From Schizophyllum amplum (lineage: Eukaryota > Basidiomycota > Agaricomycetes > Agaricales > Schizophyllaceae): a stretch of DNA of 64,000 bases. The DNA is taken from the NCBI GenBank assembly GCA_007026445.1, contig VDMD01000009.1, forward strand, positions 620,001-684,000. Reading direction: 5' to 3'. The notes under the pieces are model-generated. The model was not told where the DNA came from, ran no database searches, and saw nothing but the letters and a program-made list of their open reading frames with translations. How positions within the stretch are numbered: position 1 is the first letter of the stretch; every line of letters starts with the position of its first letter. The translations under genes were made by a program, and so were the position numbers. Below are positions 35,626-47,971 of this stretch, in pieces.

Positions 35626-35879
35626 CTATCGCCTCCCCAGGAACTGCCAGTAGGGGGACCCTGGCCGCGGTTGTGTTGCAGCAGTGGACACGTCTAAAGT
35701 GCGCGTTAGCAGTGAAAGAGGACGCGATCGGACAGTTACGCACGAGCAACGATGCAGGCGTAGACGTCGACACCCCCATTGACCCAGAGCGAGCAATGTT
35801 CCCCAACTCTCCATGACCGGTTCTTGTCCCAGATGGGGGTCGCGGACCCGATGCGTGTCTGAACGGCTGCGGTCGCCAT
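35626..35879 (-). CDS. Small carbohydrate-binding module 5/12-like protein, 67 aa
   Basis: Two exons, 35879-35744 and 35693-35626, joined over a textbook 50-nt intron (GTGCGT donor, CTAAC branch site, TTTAG acceptor). Product 67 residues, almost entirely one module: PIWDKNRSWRVGEHCSLWVN followed after splicing by VYACIVAHVSTAATQPRPGS and the end YWQFLGRR. The spacing of W, W-x-x-G, Y-x-C-I-x-A-H, Q-P and the final Y-W resembles chitin/cellulose-binding CBM5/12 modules. No signal peptide is seen, so a lectin-like intracellular or unconventionally secreted role is possible. A TATA box lies about 115 bp upstream. It is the only gene I can support within about 14.7 kb. Confidence 0.7.
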
Positions 35880-35992
35880 GTATGATGATGATGAGGCGCG
35901 GTGGTGGAGGATGCAGCGGGCGGCGAGCACGAGTGAGAGCGGTGGCGGGTAGCGAAGCGATGAGTGACGCCTTGGCCAGGGGGCGCCCCGCT

Positions 35993-36001
35993 CTTTATAT
36001 G
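35993..36001 (-). promoter_or_regulatory. TATA box of the CBM5/12-like gene
   Basis: CATATAAAG on the minus strand, about 115 bp upstream of the ATG at 35879. Confidence 0.5.
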
Positions 36002-37394
36002 CGCGCCGGCCAAATCCCAAAGTGAGCCGGTTCGAATCTGAATCAGTTTTGCACAGCCACACAAGGGATCGGAGATCCAGCTTGGGGCGCCCACCCGCCG
36101 CCGGCTCTCGTCGGACCTTGTGCTCCCTGATCTGCTTATTAGCGCATGCCCGTAGCAGAGGCCAGAGGGTCCTGCGCCGCCGCCGCCAGCGTCGCCGTCG
36201 CAGAGCGCGAGTGCAGGGGGACAATGGCATAATCACCAATCTCCACAGCTCTTTTTCCGCCTGATTTGGAATTTGGGTCCCGGTGCGACGGTCGCCATGC
36301 AACGTCAGCACCATCACGGCCGGCCGATCGTGTCAAGTGGCTGGTGGAAATGCACGCGAACCCGAATCTATCAACTCGAATCAGCTCGATCGCGACGAAA
36401 AACACGATCGCGGCGGCAGCCTTTGTGTGCTGCTGTCCCCCGTCCCCGTGTCCCCGCGAGAAGAATGGACCTTTGTTCTGCTGACCAATACCGTGTTTCC
36501 GTGTCCGCTTTACGGCACGGGGGTCTTTTCTTGCTCGAGCTGCGCGCCGATACGCGCCGTCCGTGGCACTCCGAACCTCCATTCTTTCTTTCCCTTTCGA
36601 CAGTCCCCTTTTGACCCGACTCGAACAGTCCAGCCTCGTCGTTTTGCCTTTCAAGTTTCCATGTCCTTCGTGCCCTTTCTGCACGCGCATTTCATCCCCG
36701 ACTTGCTCCCTTTCGCCCGAATTATGCACTGACTCGCGCATTCCTACCGGTATCGGCCTCCCGTTTGTCTGGACTGCCTGCCCCGTCGTTCGTACGTACG
36801 CTCCCCGTCTGTCCCCCATCTCCCTTTGTCTGACCACCTCGTCAACTCGCCAACTGGCCAGTGCTGCATCATACGCCACGTCACTTACGTGCGGCGGACC
36901 CCATCCAGGTACGCGTCCCTCGTCGTCGCCCGCAATTGAGGCCTGCTGCGCGCGCAGCGAGTGGCGTGTTTGTCGCCCCGACGAGCTGGGGTGTTTGTCG
37001 GTTCGCCAACCCGTGACGCGCTGTCGAGCATGACATGTTTCCCGGTCCGTGACGCAGTTTTTGGACTGTCGGCGTCACGCCTTTGCAGGCCGTGACGCGC
37101 TGCCGCGTCTTGTCGTGCACCCTCCGGCAGCACTCGCGTCTCTGCCACCGGCCAGCCTACAGCGGCGCCATCGCCGCTCAGTCGATCGCCTCGCTGCCTT
37201 CAATTGAACGCTGATATATCAGGAATTTATTGTCCTCCTCGACCCTGGCAACGACCCTCGCGTGGCTCCGAACACGCGTGCCGGCGGGTCATTTCCGGAC
37301 ATGCGTGCGTGACATGAACAATGACATGACCCGCGACCGGGCTGAATTTTTCATTGTTCGCTCACCCGGGTTTTCTATGATTCGTGCGCTATTG

Positions 37395-37500
37395 CCGGAG
37401 CCGTTGGGCATTGTACCCGGACCCTTCGAGCATCGCGGGCCCTCCCAGCACTGTACCCGGAGTCCTCGAGCACTTCACCCGGAGCCATCGAGCCCGCCAT
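37395..37500. repeat. Short degenerate tandem repeat (TGTACCCGGA...CTCGAGC)
   Basis: Three copies of a unit containing (TGTA)CCCGGA followed after two to four bases by TCGAGC, with period about 33-45 bp. Confidence 0.55.
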
Positions 37501-40500
37501 TCGGGGCCTTCCATGACGAAGGCGGATATGTGGCAGGGAGGATGCTGTCGATGTCGGCAGGCAAGGCTCAAGATATCCAGGAGCGGAAGCGAGACCTCCC
37601 GCGGCAGCTAGAATGTCGACGAACGGCAAGGAGGGTGCTCACGCGCGGCAAGGTGGATATCGAGCGCGGGGGAACATCGATGCGCGGCAACAAGGACGGC
37701 GGTGACGCAGCGATGAGAGGTGGGTGCGCGCGTTAAGGTGAGCGCGGCGTGACACGAACGCCGAGTGCCGCCAGCGAGCTTGCATCTTTGCGTCCCGAAG
37801 ACGGCTGGCTAACTGTCCATTTTTGCACGGATGATTGACGAGCAGCATCATCTGGTTATCCACGCACTCGTCATCGGTGTCTCCCAGAATGCGCACAACG
37901 AATTTTCAAGTCGAACGCAGTTCGGAATCCTCTCACACGCTGCGCGCTCGGTCGAGCAGTGAACAGGATAGCCTTGTCGGCGGAATTGTCGGTACGTGTC
38001 GGGCGGGTCGGGCGCAGAACTTACCGCGCTACCTTTTCCGCGCTCTATAAGCGCTGTATGGACACGTCGGCCTTTCGCAAGACACTGCGTTTTCCCACTA
38101 CTGCTGAATAAAGGACTCACCCTAAACCATCGAATGAACTACGCAGGCGGTTCTCGACTTACGCTGGGCTCGTACGTGCCTCGCACCCCGCAACGCACTG
38201 ACCACGCCTTTAGCGCAGTTACCGATCCTTGCGACTCGCTCTCGTGCACGACTCGAGACGAGGAATTCTATTCAACCAAGAACTCAACATCAAGGCTCTG
38301 ACTCACTGTATGTTGTCTGCTTCTACAATGGTAAATCCGTGCACGCCACTGTACTAAACTACTTGCCGCTGTCCGTATCCTTCGGTCGCGGAAATTATAC
38401 TTGCCACCGACTTCGGGCCACTCTTCCGTTTACCGCCCTCGGTGTATAGCGCCCCGACAACTAGCGCCCACAGCGCTCTCGTCAACCCCGCCCTCTCGTA
38501 CGCTCCGTAAACCCCTCGTTACTGCCTCCCAGCCCGACTTGAGCCCGACGTCGGATGCTCATTGCCTCCCTTAGCCGCCTACCCTCGGTTTTCCCCGACT
38601 GCGATCGCCCTGCGTTGTCCCTCCTTTTCGCCATGATCGCCAGGTTTCCGACAACCTCGATACGACCACTTCGAACTCATGTCCGCTAGCACCTCAATAC
38701 ATCGGACGACTGGACCGGGCGCGCCATTTGCGTGCACCCGGGGGTGCGCGCGTGGCCTTCAAACGCGGATGATACTTACGTGAACTCGTGCTGTTGTACA
38801 TGAGGATTGTACAGCAACAGTAGTAACGAGCATGGCGGCTATGTGGTGGACGACCGGGGTACCGACTAGGTATACTCAAGCAACAAGGGCGATACAGAGG
38901 TGAGCCTTGTGCACACACGGCGCAAACTTGATGCGACCTGGACGGCGGACGACGTTCAACTTCAAGCAGCCGAAGAAGTGGTCGAAGTGACTCGAAGACG
39001 CACTCGACAAGGGTGGCACGTGCGGAAACGTCGTATGTGAGCCCACTACACACGCGGTAACAACATTCGACTTGAATAGCGACCAGCGGGATCGAGCGGT
39101 AGCGACTGAATCGAAGTGGTGAACCACGCACCCACGCTCTATCTCACGTACCCACGCTCTCGTCTCAACGGCCTGCACGAGATACCCAGACAACGTCCGC
39201 CCGCATCGACTGCGCGCAGCGCCGGATGCTCTGACCTGGACACGACGACGACGACGCGCGCGACGGCGGGTGGCACACTCGGACGCGATACGCGAAAGCA
39301 CACGACGCGGCGGCAACAACAGGGTTTGCCCCCGCGGAACGTTTTGAGGCGAACCGCTGCGGGTATGCATCCGGGGGGTCGACTCGCTGCATTCGGGGGG
39401 CATTCGTTGGGGGCTGCATCTGGGGGTGAACAGGCTTGCCGCAGCGGTCTGAGACAGCGATACGGGAGGGGGTGCGGGAGGTGGCTGGGGTTACATTGAA
39501 TGACTGGGGTGCGTCGAGTGTTCTGGGCAAATTCATCGAGAGCCTTACATTGACGGCCTGGCCAGGGTCGTTGTATCATGCATGACCGGGATGGTTCAAT
39601 TGAGGACCTCGCGGCCGAGGGCGCTCGTCGACTACCTCGGAGGATGGAAGAGCGCCGCGGAGGCAAGAAGGAACACCCGGATTCAATCTACATAGCCAAC
39701 GCCCCGACCTTGCGTCCAGCCAGTGGCGGAGAAGCCTCAGAAAGGTGCGCAGGGAGAAGGACAGAGGTGTATTTCCGGGGACGTTAGTGAAGGCGCTTCC
39801 GCAGTACTAACGTGAAGCCCTTGTGGCGTCGGGGGGTTGTTTAGACGACGTTCATTGCCCAGTGCTCAATCAATTTGTATGTTGTCCCCTTCGCCGAGCG
39901 AGGAACGACGAGAATGACTCATGCTTACTAGCAGGACCTGTCGGGCGTCGCCGAGCGCCACGGTGGTGGCATGCCCTTGGTGGCACCGTAAGCTGCGACT
40001 GCAGGACGCCACAGCGGCATGGCCGACGTTGCGTCTGGGTGTGCCGCCTTACAAGGCTGAAAAACCGGACGCCCTCCCGCAGCTGTCACATATATTCGTG
40101 CACGTTCGTCGTCGTTGTGTGTCGCTTGGCAGGGGCGGCGGCGAGAGGGACGACGAATGCAAGTGCGTGGGCGTGTCGACCGTTGAGCGCGCTGACGAAT
40201 GTCCGGTCGGCATAGCCGGCGTGTACATAGATCCGTCGAGGGCGTAGAGACTGGCGGTAGGAAGCGCTGCCATTGGACTCAGGGATGTGCGCAGAGCTGG
40301 CATAGTCGAGGAGAAGGTGAGTATCCCGAGTTGCAAGTACTGAGCGAGATGCCAGGCGTTCGACGGAATAGCAGGCCATCGCCGGTACGATGGAAGATCC
40401 TCGAAATGATGGATGGTCCGTGTCGTCGAGAGTTCTGGGCTCAGGGCGTCGCGAGTTATGCAGCGCGGAGCAGGACCTGGCAAGACGAAGAGACGACGTG

Positions 40501-41379
40501 TTCAGGCGACGAAAGGAGGCAGATTGGAGCGATATGATCGAGGAGGGTGCGCGCCGATCATGAAGAAGACAACGCGGCGCGAGGTGCGATCAAGTCGAGG
40601 TGCACCGCCCCCAGGCGAGCCAGCGAGGCCCGCAATCGTATCATCGAAGGTGAACGTGATCTGTATTGCGCCTAGTCCTAGTCATCCACAGCTATAGTCA
40701 TCCCGAATTGTCAGCCCGAACTTCAATATCAGGGCTCGGCGAGCGTTTGAGTGTCGGAGTCAGAGTTTGAGGGTCGAGGGTTGTACAGCACGGCTGGGCA
40801 CGAGGTTTGTAAGTACAGCACGACTGTCGCGCAGCAAACTAGGCGGGAGGGTTTTGAGGTTCGGCGCCGAGCTGGGCGCAAGGGTTATACAGTGCATTGA
40901 TCGAGCGTGCTGTGCGCGCCCCTCCCCGTCGCCGCTTGCGTCGCGTCGGTATGTCGGTCGGGAGCGTTGTGTTTGAGTTCCTGGAAACCATCGCGCGGAG
41001 CTCTCTTCCGTGAACTGCATGGGGGAGCCGCCCGCGACGTCCACTCCTCGCAAACTCCTCGTCCACGGTGTCGTCCATAAAGTCCACGTGCCTTCCATTC
41101 CCCTCCCATCAAGCTCCCCATCCCCATCAGCGCAAACACACGGCTCCCTATGCGACCTCCCTTTCTCGTCATCGGTATCCGAATGACCCATCAGGTAGGT
41201 GCATGCGCGGTATGTGGGGCGGCGAGCCTTTGTGTCTTGCTTGTGAAGATCGCACAAGCCCTTGCGTGAACGCACAATGTCTGGAGACGGCCATGGGTGT
41301 CTGCCGGCCCAGCGCGATGAGGCACGAGTTCGTGGTAAGTTATTACTTGGAGCACAAGTAACGTAAAGATGGATGAAGC

Positions 41380-41565
41380 GGCGAGATTGAGATGGGATGA
41401 GGGATCTTCGATAAGATGGAGCGGGATGAGCTGGGTGACATGATGTGAGGTGAATGGGATGAGGTGCTGGGCGAAAGAGATGCAGTGCGGCAAATGAGAT
41501 GAAGGAAGGGGCGGACGGGATGAAGTGAGATGAGGTGGATGAGATGAAGCGAGACGTGAGTACAA
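41380..41565. repeat. Purine-rich GAGATGA/GGGATGAG satellite-like repeat
   Basis: Dense irregular repeats of GATGAG, GAGATGA and GGGATGA with period about 10-20 bp; very strong purine strand bias. Confidence 0.65.
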
Positions 41566-43096
41566 GGCCGCTGTGCTGAACCTCATATCAGTTGCATTAT
41601 CCATCGACATCAACGAACATAACTTAACTCACCTCATAACTCGCGGCGACATCGACGCCCTGCGCCCACGTAGACACCTACCGTCAGCCTACCATCCAAA
41701 CCGTATCCATCGACATCAACGCCTACCGCGTCCAGGGCATGATGCGATACTTAGGCTCCCCGATAGGCTTTTTGACTTGCGGTTCATTCCCCGTCCAGCC
41801 TGCACATTGTTCCCGGATCCGGATCCCGCGCGATACGAACGACGCGTGGAGAGGAGGAGGTTCGAACCAGCAGCCGGGTCAAGACGAACCATGGCAGTGT
41901 TTTTCCTTTCATATTTTCTTTGTTCCTGTAACCCTCCGCTCTCGCCATCGCGACGGGCGGGCGGAAGTTACAGGGAGGTCATTTCGAAAATTGCGATAGA
42001 GGTGGGTTCAGTGAAGATCCTGAGAGAGGTGGGTTCGAAGACTGCGGGAGGGGCTTGGCATCGGATAGGGCGCGCGAGGGAGCGCGGGGGTCGGGAGGGA
42101 GCCTGTGGGACGCAGCGGTCGAGCAGAAAGAGCGGGTATCAGGACAGGGGGATGAAGGGACGTTCGCGCCTGGCACGGAAAGTAATCGGGCAAGGTGGAG
42201 GTATAGTTCGGGAGGTATCCGACCGACCCGATGAGGTGCGTGATACAAGAAAGGAGCGAGGCAGATGGGGCAAAGATGGATTAGGAAGGAGCTGGAGGGG
42301 ACGCGCGTGCTCTGGGGCGCACGGATAAGGCGACGTACCGAAGCGTATTCGCCTAATTCGAGCGACAATTGTCGGGGTGCGACGCACAAGAGCACGCTGG
42401 TTTATTGTCGGTCGAGCGTCCTGCAGTTAAAGTGAGAGTCATCCAAACTCCAGCTGAGCCCCCAGGCTTCAGTTGCATCGCCAGACGAAACAGGGCGAGG
42501 GCCAGCCGAGTGGCAGGACGAGGGCGACTCGCCGTCGAGCACGACTGGCGCGGACATGGCGGACATGGCAAGGCACAGCGAGAGCCAGCGGATGTCTGGT
42601 CGGGCAGCAGAAAGTCACCCGTCGGCCAGCAGCAGACGACGGCCTGTCGCGGGTAGGTTGAAGTCCGTTACAGAGAGAGTCTGGGCTCTTGAGTCTTGAG
42701 TTTCCGACGGCTTGAGTAGCGAACCGGCCAGCGGAGGACCGGTCAGCCCGCGCGCCGACGCCTAACCGCCAAAATTCACAGTATGCTGGACTTCACAGCC
42801 GGGCCAGCTCAGCCAGTCGGCCAGCTTCAAGGAGACCGGGCAGTCTCGTCTTCGCAACATGGACATATGTATTCAGGAGGTCCGTATTTGTGCATGTTGA
42901 CTCCGCCGACCGTCCACCTCCGGATGTCCCGGACCACATCCCGATCACATTCGACCTGAACTTGTCCTCCGGGTGCTGAACTTTCGAACTCGTCGGTCTC
43001 GCCGCCTTGTCGCCCTCTGTCACTGTCAGTGCTGGTACCCCCCTTGCTGAAATTGCACGTCGTGCACAGGACCCGCTTCCTACCTTTCCAGTCGCG

Positions 43097-43538
43097 ATGT
43101 TCTCCGCAATCAACAAGTCTCTGAACGGACCGAGGCGGATGGTGTGTTGCCCTCCCTGCTTCGCGTGACGTCTCTCACAGTTAACTTCACAGTTATGGAC
43201 ATTCTCCGGTGTGCTCCTAATCGCGGGCGGCGTGATGTACGTGGCCAAGCAGTCCGTCGAGGGACGCCGCAAGGCCGATCTGGAGGCATTTCGTGCAGGT
43301 AAGCCGCCCTCTATGCCGCTTCCCCTCCGCTCTCCCGAGCTCCCTACGGTACCGAAAGTCCGCCCTGGGCGTAAAGCGCACTCGCAAGCTCATCTCCCGC
43401 TTCCGCGAAGTACAGGCGCCCTCCCCAGATCTCCCGCGAGAGTTCACCAGTCACTGACGTGCCCATGCCTTTCCAGAGCAAGCGGCGAAGATACGTGAAC
43501 AGCGCAAAAGGGCCGCCGCTGCGAATCCCCAGCCATGA
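43097..43538 (+). CDS. Small single-pass membrane protein, 70 aa, unidentified
   Basis: Exons 43097-43141, 43193-43298 and 43477-43538 give 70 residues. MFSAINKSLNGPRRM is a short basic presequence-like start; LWTFSGVLLIAGGVMYVA is a membrane segment; the tail is a charged amphipathic helix (GRRKADLEAFRAEQAAKIRE, then QRKRAAAAN). The third exon is joined by a clean GTAAGC donor and TTTCCAG acceptor. Two in-frame acceptors, 12 nt apart, exist at the first intron (43180 or 43192); the longer intron (51 nt) was chosen. The shape resembles small mitochondrial inner-membrane proteins, but the family is not recognised. Confidence 0.62.
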
Positions 43539-43977
43539 TATCTCATCATCACCGCTACTGCGCCTGTCAACGCCGCAGAGACTAGGCTTGTACGAGGTGA
43601 CCTGGCCAGGCCGAGAGCAGAACAACCGGTACAACGAAGCGCGTCTGAGGACATGGATTCGCGCGACGTGCAGTGACGCGGATCGGGCAGGCGAGACGAT
43701 CGGGTGGCGCGCCTGCTTTCTCCACGGATGGCACGACGAACCGGCGGACAGCAAGCCGCCTGTCTCAAGCCGAGTCGAACATTGCTGTGGCAAACATACG
43801 CCCATCATTTCGCACCCCTTGTCTATCCTGCCAGCGTCCCGTGCATTGTGCGTGACCGTACGCGGTTTAGGATCCGCCACCTCCTATTCCTCTCGCGTCA
43901 TCGACCCGTCTCTGAATTCGCTCTCGAGTCGAATAGTCTCATCCGCTGTCATACGTCGTGGAGTCTAAGTCCTCAGA

Positions 43978-43985
43978 TATATAAA
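43978..43985 (+). promoter_or_regulatory. TATA box upstream of the 44176 gene
   Basis: TATATAAA in CAGATATATAAACG, about 190 bp before the ATG at 44176, followed by a pyrimidine-rich leader. Confidence 0.5.
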
Positions 43986-44175
43986 CGTTGGTTCTGTCGT
44001 CTCGTCCATCTTTTGACCCTTCTTCCGCAACTGCTCACAGCGCAAACGCGTCTGTCTCCAACCAAATCTCCCATCGAAGTTGTGAAACCTAGCGCTTTAT
44101 CCTCCTGGTCTGGACGCCTAGATTTTTCCCAGCGCTAGTTCTACGACATCTTTTTCCTGCCCTACCTCCAGCACA

Positions 44176-45128
44176 ATGTCGCACGTTCCACCGGGTCCTG
44201 TACCCAGGTCCGCTCCCGGAGTGGCCGCGCCTGGCGGTATGATGAAGGTACGTTTAGTTTCGATTTCCATTCAAGGGTTGCGCACCCAGCGCATGCAATC
44301 CTTCGAGACATCGCGCATACCCTTCAACGTCGCTCGTGCTCCTGTGGTTACACGCTCGATCGCTGCTCGCCAGTTTCTGTTTCCCGCGTGTTGACCATTT
44401 AAAAGGCCTTCATCGTCGGCGGCTCTGGCGTTGCGTTGCTCCTCGGCTCGTGGATCTACAGCCAGCATCACTATCAGACCGGTCGTGGGACGAAAAACAA
44501 GAATACCCGTGCGTCTTCTCTTCTGCCTCGTGTTCTTCCTATTCCCTTGAGTTTGTCCGCGGGTGTTTGCAACACGTCCATCACCAAAATCACGTTCGTC
44601 CGCCGTGTTCCTTCCCATGTCCTTCCATTGTTCAGCCATGCGCCGTGCATGCATCCTCCGTCGGCGGCCCTGCGTTCTCCGCTCCCGTTGGTGATTTACG
44701 TTTGTGAGAAGTTTTTGGGCCTAGTCGTTCCTTTGTTCCTTGGCTCGCCCGCTCTGTGCGTCCCGTCGCGAGCCACTTCACATCACCGCCCGGTGTTATC
44801 ACCCGACCTCTGCATTCGTCCTACCATGCTCATCTTTATCACGCCTGCAGACGAAATGGTATCGAAGTACGGCGGCAGCGGCAGGGAGCTCTTCGAAGGT
44901 CCCGCCTCTGCGAATCCTCCGTCGCAGCCCATCACGTCGGAGCAGCGAGGCAAGGTGCACTACACGATTCCGCAGTTCATGGCGCAGGAGGATCATTCGG
45001 ACGAGCGTCGTCGCATGCAGCCTGCCCCGGGGCGCGAGGCGTTTGGGAGGGCGTATACGAAGAAGGGCGCGATTTGGCCGCCGCATGTGGAGGACGCGAA
45101 AAGCGATTCGGCGGGGGATGTGGTGTGA
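44176..45128 (+). CDS. Single-pass membrane protein, 150 aa, unidentified
   Basis: Exons 44176-44247, 44406-44508 and 44851-45128 give 150 residues. The N-terminus is Pro/Gly-rich (MSHVPPGPVPRSAPGV). One membrane helix (AFIVGGSGVALLLGSWIYS) is formed after splicing, followed by HHYQTGRGTKNKN and a soluble tail with VSKYGGSGRELF, VHYTIPQFMAQEDHS and GRAYTKKGAIWPPHVED. Introns are 158 and 342 nt, longer than usual here. The membrane topology is like that of respiratory-chain accessory or other mitochondrial proteins. I do not recognise the family. Confidence 0.65.
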
Positions 45129-45659
45129 GGTGGGGAGGCAGGCGAGGACGTGGGACGGCGAGTTGCGTATAGCTCTGAGACCCACCAGTGTGAGTCACGC
45201 GATGACTTGATGGAGTTTGGGATTCTTTGGACCGCGGCATGGCTGCGTGAACGTGGTTTAGTCGATGGGAACGGACTGCCTTTCGAATCCGATAGGACTT
45301 GTATATTACATGTATCATAATTATTAGGGTGTATATGTAAGAGATTATCATGCATTTCAGACTTCTAGTATGAAGGGATGGTATGACAGGCGGTCATGAT
45401 GCGCACTCAAGCGAAGGCGCCGACTCGATAGACTTCCGGAGCTTTGGGTCTACTTATTCCAGTCTACTCATTCAGGGTCAAGCTTCTGCCTCATGCAACG
45501 ATGTCCTGTCTTCTGAATCATGGTAATTATAATGACGTGGACCATCGAAAATATCTACGAACGTCGGCCGCGAGAAACTACGAAAACATTAAATAACATA
45601 ACAGCGTGCACGCAGAGCATCCACTCGCCCTCTATACCTCAAATGACCTCCTGGCCCAT
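45129..45659. other. Intergenic between convergent genes
   Basis: About 530 bp between the stop codons of the 150-aa membrane protein (+) and the DHA1 transporter (-). Nothing recognised. Confidence 0.5.
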
Positions 45660-47959
45660 CTACATCTTCTCCTTCTCAATCACCTCCGCATCCTGCTCCT
45701 TCATCCGCACCGTCTTCGTCGCCATGTTGCTCTTCTGGCGGATGCGCTCGCCGTAGATGAAAAACACGAAGGGGATGGGCATGATGGCGACGGAGACGAG
45801 GGCGAGGAGGAGGCCGGCGTACTGGAAGCCCATGTTGTGGAACATCTGGTTGACGTAGAGGGGCACCATGGCGCCGACCTCGGAGCGCATGAGCGTCTTG
45901 GAGGCGATGGCGGAGGCGGCGTAACTTGAGTAGCTGTCCACGATGTAGGAATTGGCGGAGATGTAGCTTAGGGGAAGGGTTAGACGGGTTGGGTATATGA
46001 AGGAAACAGTAGAACTTACATGAGAATCATGCTCCAGCCGAAGACGCCGCCGCCGATGCAGGGTCCTGCAGAGGGTGTAAGAGAGAGGGCTACAGGAAGC
46101 GAGGTTTGCGTACCTATCCAATGCACCCACTCATAGCCGCCGGTGAATGCAAAGATGAAGAGCGCGACGGGAAGGAATCTACACCGCGGTCAGTCTTGGG
46201 TTGTAGTTCGAAGAAGTCAGCACATACATCGATCCGACCATCATGGTATACAGACGAGCCTCAGGGTAGGTACCATTCTTAGTGGCAGCGCGGAAAATCC
46301 TCTCCTGCGCTGGCACGGCGATGCCCATCGCCAGCCCAATGCCAAGCTGACCATTGCTGTCAGCAGCGTAAAAACCGCGCAGACGACTGAACGTACCACA
46401 ACGCTGATGAACGTGACGCCGGTCATCCCTGCAGAGAAGCCCCGGACCTCCGAGAAGGCAATGGGGAAAGCGAAGAACAGCAGGTCTGAGGATCATGAGC
46501 AAGGGCAGCCAGTCCCTGAGCGCAATACTTACAGAGAATGCTATAGATGAACGAAAGGTCTGTCAAAGAGTCAGCGAAGCATTCCGGCAGTATGAGCAGA
46601 TCAACGCACAGAACGACATGAAGAACACAACGGGCTCCGTGGCCAGCATGATGAGTGGCCGAAGCAGCGCCTCCTTGATGACGACCTTGAAGGGACGGCG
46701 CTCGAGCTCGGCGAGCGTGCGATAGCTCTCGTCGCCGGTCTCCTTTCGGAGTCTCACCGCCTTGCGGTGCAACAAGACGGGCGCAAGCGTCTCGGGCATG
46801 ATCAGCGTGAGGAACACGCAGCAGCCGAGGAAGATGAAAAGGACCCAGTCTGAAGATTGTGATCAGTATAGGAAATTTAATGACTGGGCTTGGAGAGACG
46901 TACATATCCATCGCCACCCAATAGTCTGGCCAATAAAGCCACCGACCAGAGGCCCGATGCAAGCTGTAGGATAACATCGTATTTGCGACGAAAGGAAGGA
47001 TTGGTAGCAGCGGACTCACGACCGATGCTAGCGAAAGCGTCAGCAAATGTGAGAAGACGGGAGGAGACAAGAAGCTTACAAGATGGTGACCGAGAAGATG
47101 GCCATGGGTATCCCACGCTCTTCTATGGACCAGATGTCGGCGACACTGCCTCCAACATTACACATCGGCGCGGAAGACGCAATTCCTGCAATTTGACGAG
47201 AAATAACAAGAGTGGCTGCATTCTTTGCCAACGCGCTAGGTAGAGTGAAGATGAAGTAGAAGAAAATGCTGTCAGGCACCTGGTAAGTAACATGCAAGAC
47301 CGAGATCGAGGATGAAAATACCTGATGATATATACGGGTCTCCGTCCAATGACCTCGGACAGTGGTGCGAAAAAGAGTGGTCTATATGCGCTTTAGCATT
47401 ATGGATAGGAGATTGGGAACGAGCCACTGACCCGAGTCCAAAGCCAATCACGAAGCAGGCCACTGACAAATTGACTACCTCCTGCGATGCGTGCAAGTCC
47501 GCCGCAGGACCTTCCATACTGAGCAAGACATCTGTCAGCGTTGATTTACGATCTCGTAGGAGAAGCACGCACTCTCCAGTAACAATTGAGCTACCGAGGG
47601 CGACCGCAAGACAAAGGAAGGCCGTCGACAAAGTCACCAGCCTGCTGGATGTTAACATCAGCCGCAGAGCACTTCATACACACGCACCATTTTCTCATCT
47701 TACCCCACTCCCTGGGATCCTCCCCGGCCCCCTTCTCGAACTCGACGATGTTGTACCCCTGGCGCGAGCGGCGCGTATGCAGGCGGTCGAGATCGGGTAC
47801 GCCGTTCGTGTCATTTTTGTGCGTGATGACCGTCTCCGTCAGGGAGGGCGCCTCGGACTTTAAAGGGCCTTCGCGCTCGAGCTCGCGAAGCTCATCCTCC
47901 TGCGCCTTGGACAGCGCGGGCGGCGACGCGAACTCGGCTTCAAGCGGCTCGGACGGCAT
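45660..47959 (-). CDS. MFS transporter, DHA1 drug/polyamine:H+ antiporter type
   Basis: Plasma-membrane proton antiporter of the fungal TPO/FLR-like DHA1 cluster. The cytosolic N-terminus is charged, ending FEKGAGEDPREWGKMRKW before TM1 (LVTLSTAFLCLAVALGSS). The loop 2-3 signature reads PLSEVIGRRPVYI after joining exons; TM5 region SSAPMCNVGGSVADIW and motif C-like IGACIGPLVGGFIGQTIGWRW follow, then the cluster-typical PETLAPVLLHRKA and TM7-12 (EPVVFFMSFYLSFIYSILYL, SYSSYAASAIASKTLMRSEV, MGFQYAGLLLALVSV), ending QDAEVIEKEKM. About ten exons, about 560 residues. Start taken at 47959; an in-frame Met at 47971 is equally possible. A TTATTATAAG TATA-like box lies about 80 bp upstream. Substrate unknown. 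Confidence 0.88.
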
Positions 47960-47971
47960 GGCGCAGAACAA

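Larger units (their letters stand above)
35880..43096. other. Gene-poor stretch, no supported gene
   Basis: About 7.2 kb with scattered short frames only. Contains the repeats listed at 37395-37500 and 41380-41565. The longest frames (36139-36879 minus, 41573-42328 plus) are compositionally driven and show no domain. Confidence 0.45.

Noticed and set aside
36024..36045. GGTTCGAATC, a tRNA B-box-like sequence
   Set aside because: Flanking bases do not form a T stem, and no A box or acceptor stem lies upstream.
36139..36879. 246-codon open frame on the minus strand
   Set aside because: Composition-driven frame without domains, splice context or promoter; overlaps equally long frames on the other strand.
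41573..42328. 251-codon open frame on the plus strand next to the purine-rich repeat
   Set aside because: Arg/Gly-rich translation produced by strand-biased low-complexity DNA; no recognisable motif.
28397..43096. LTR retrotransposon or LINE in the gene-poor region
   Set aside because: No reverse transcriptase, integrase or protease motif, no long direct repeats, no poly-A/target-site structure seen.
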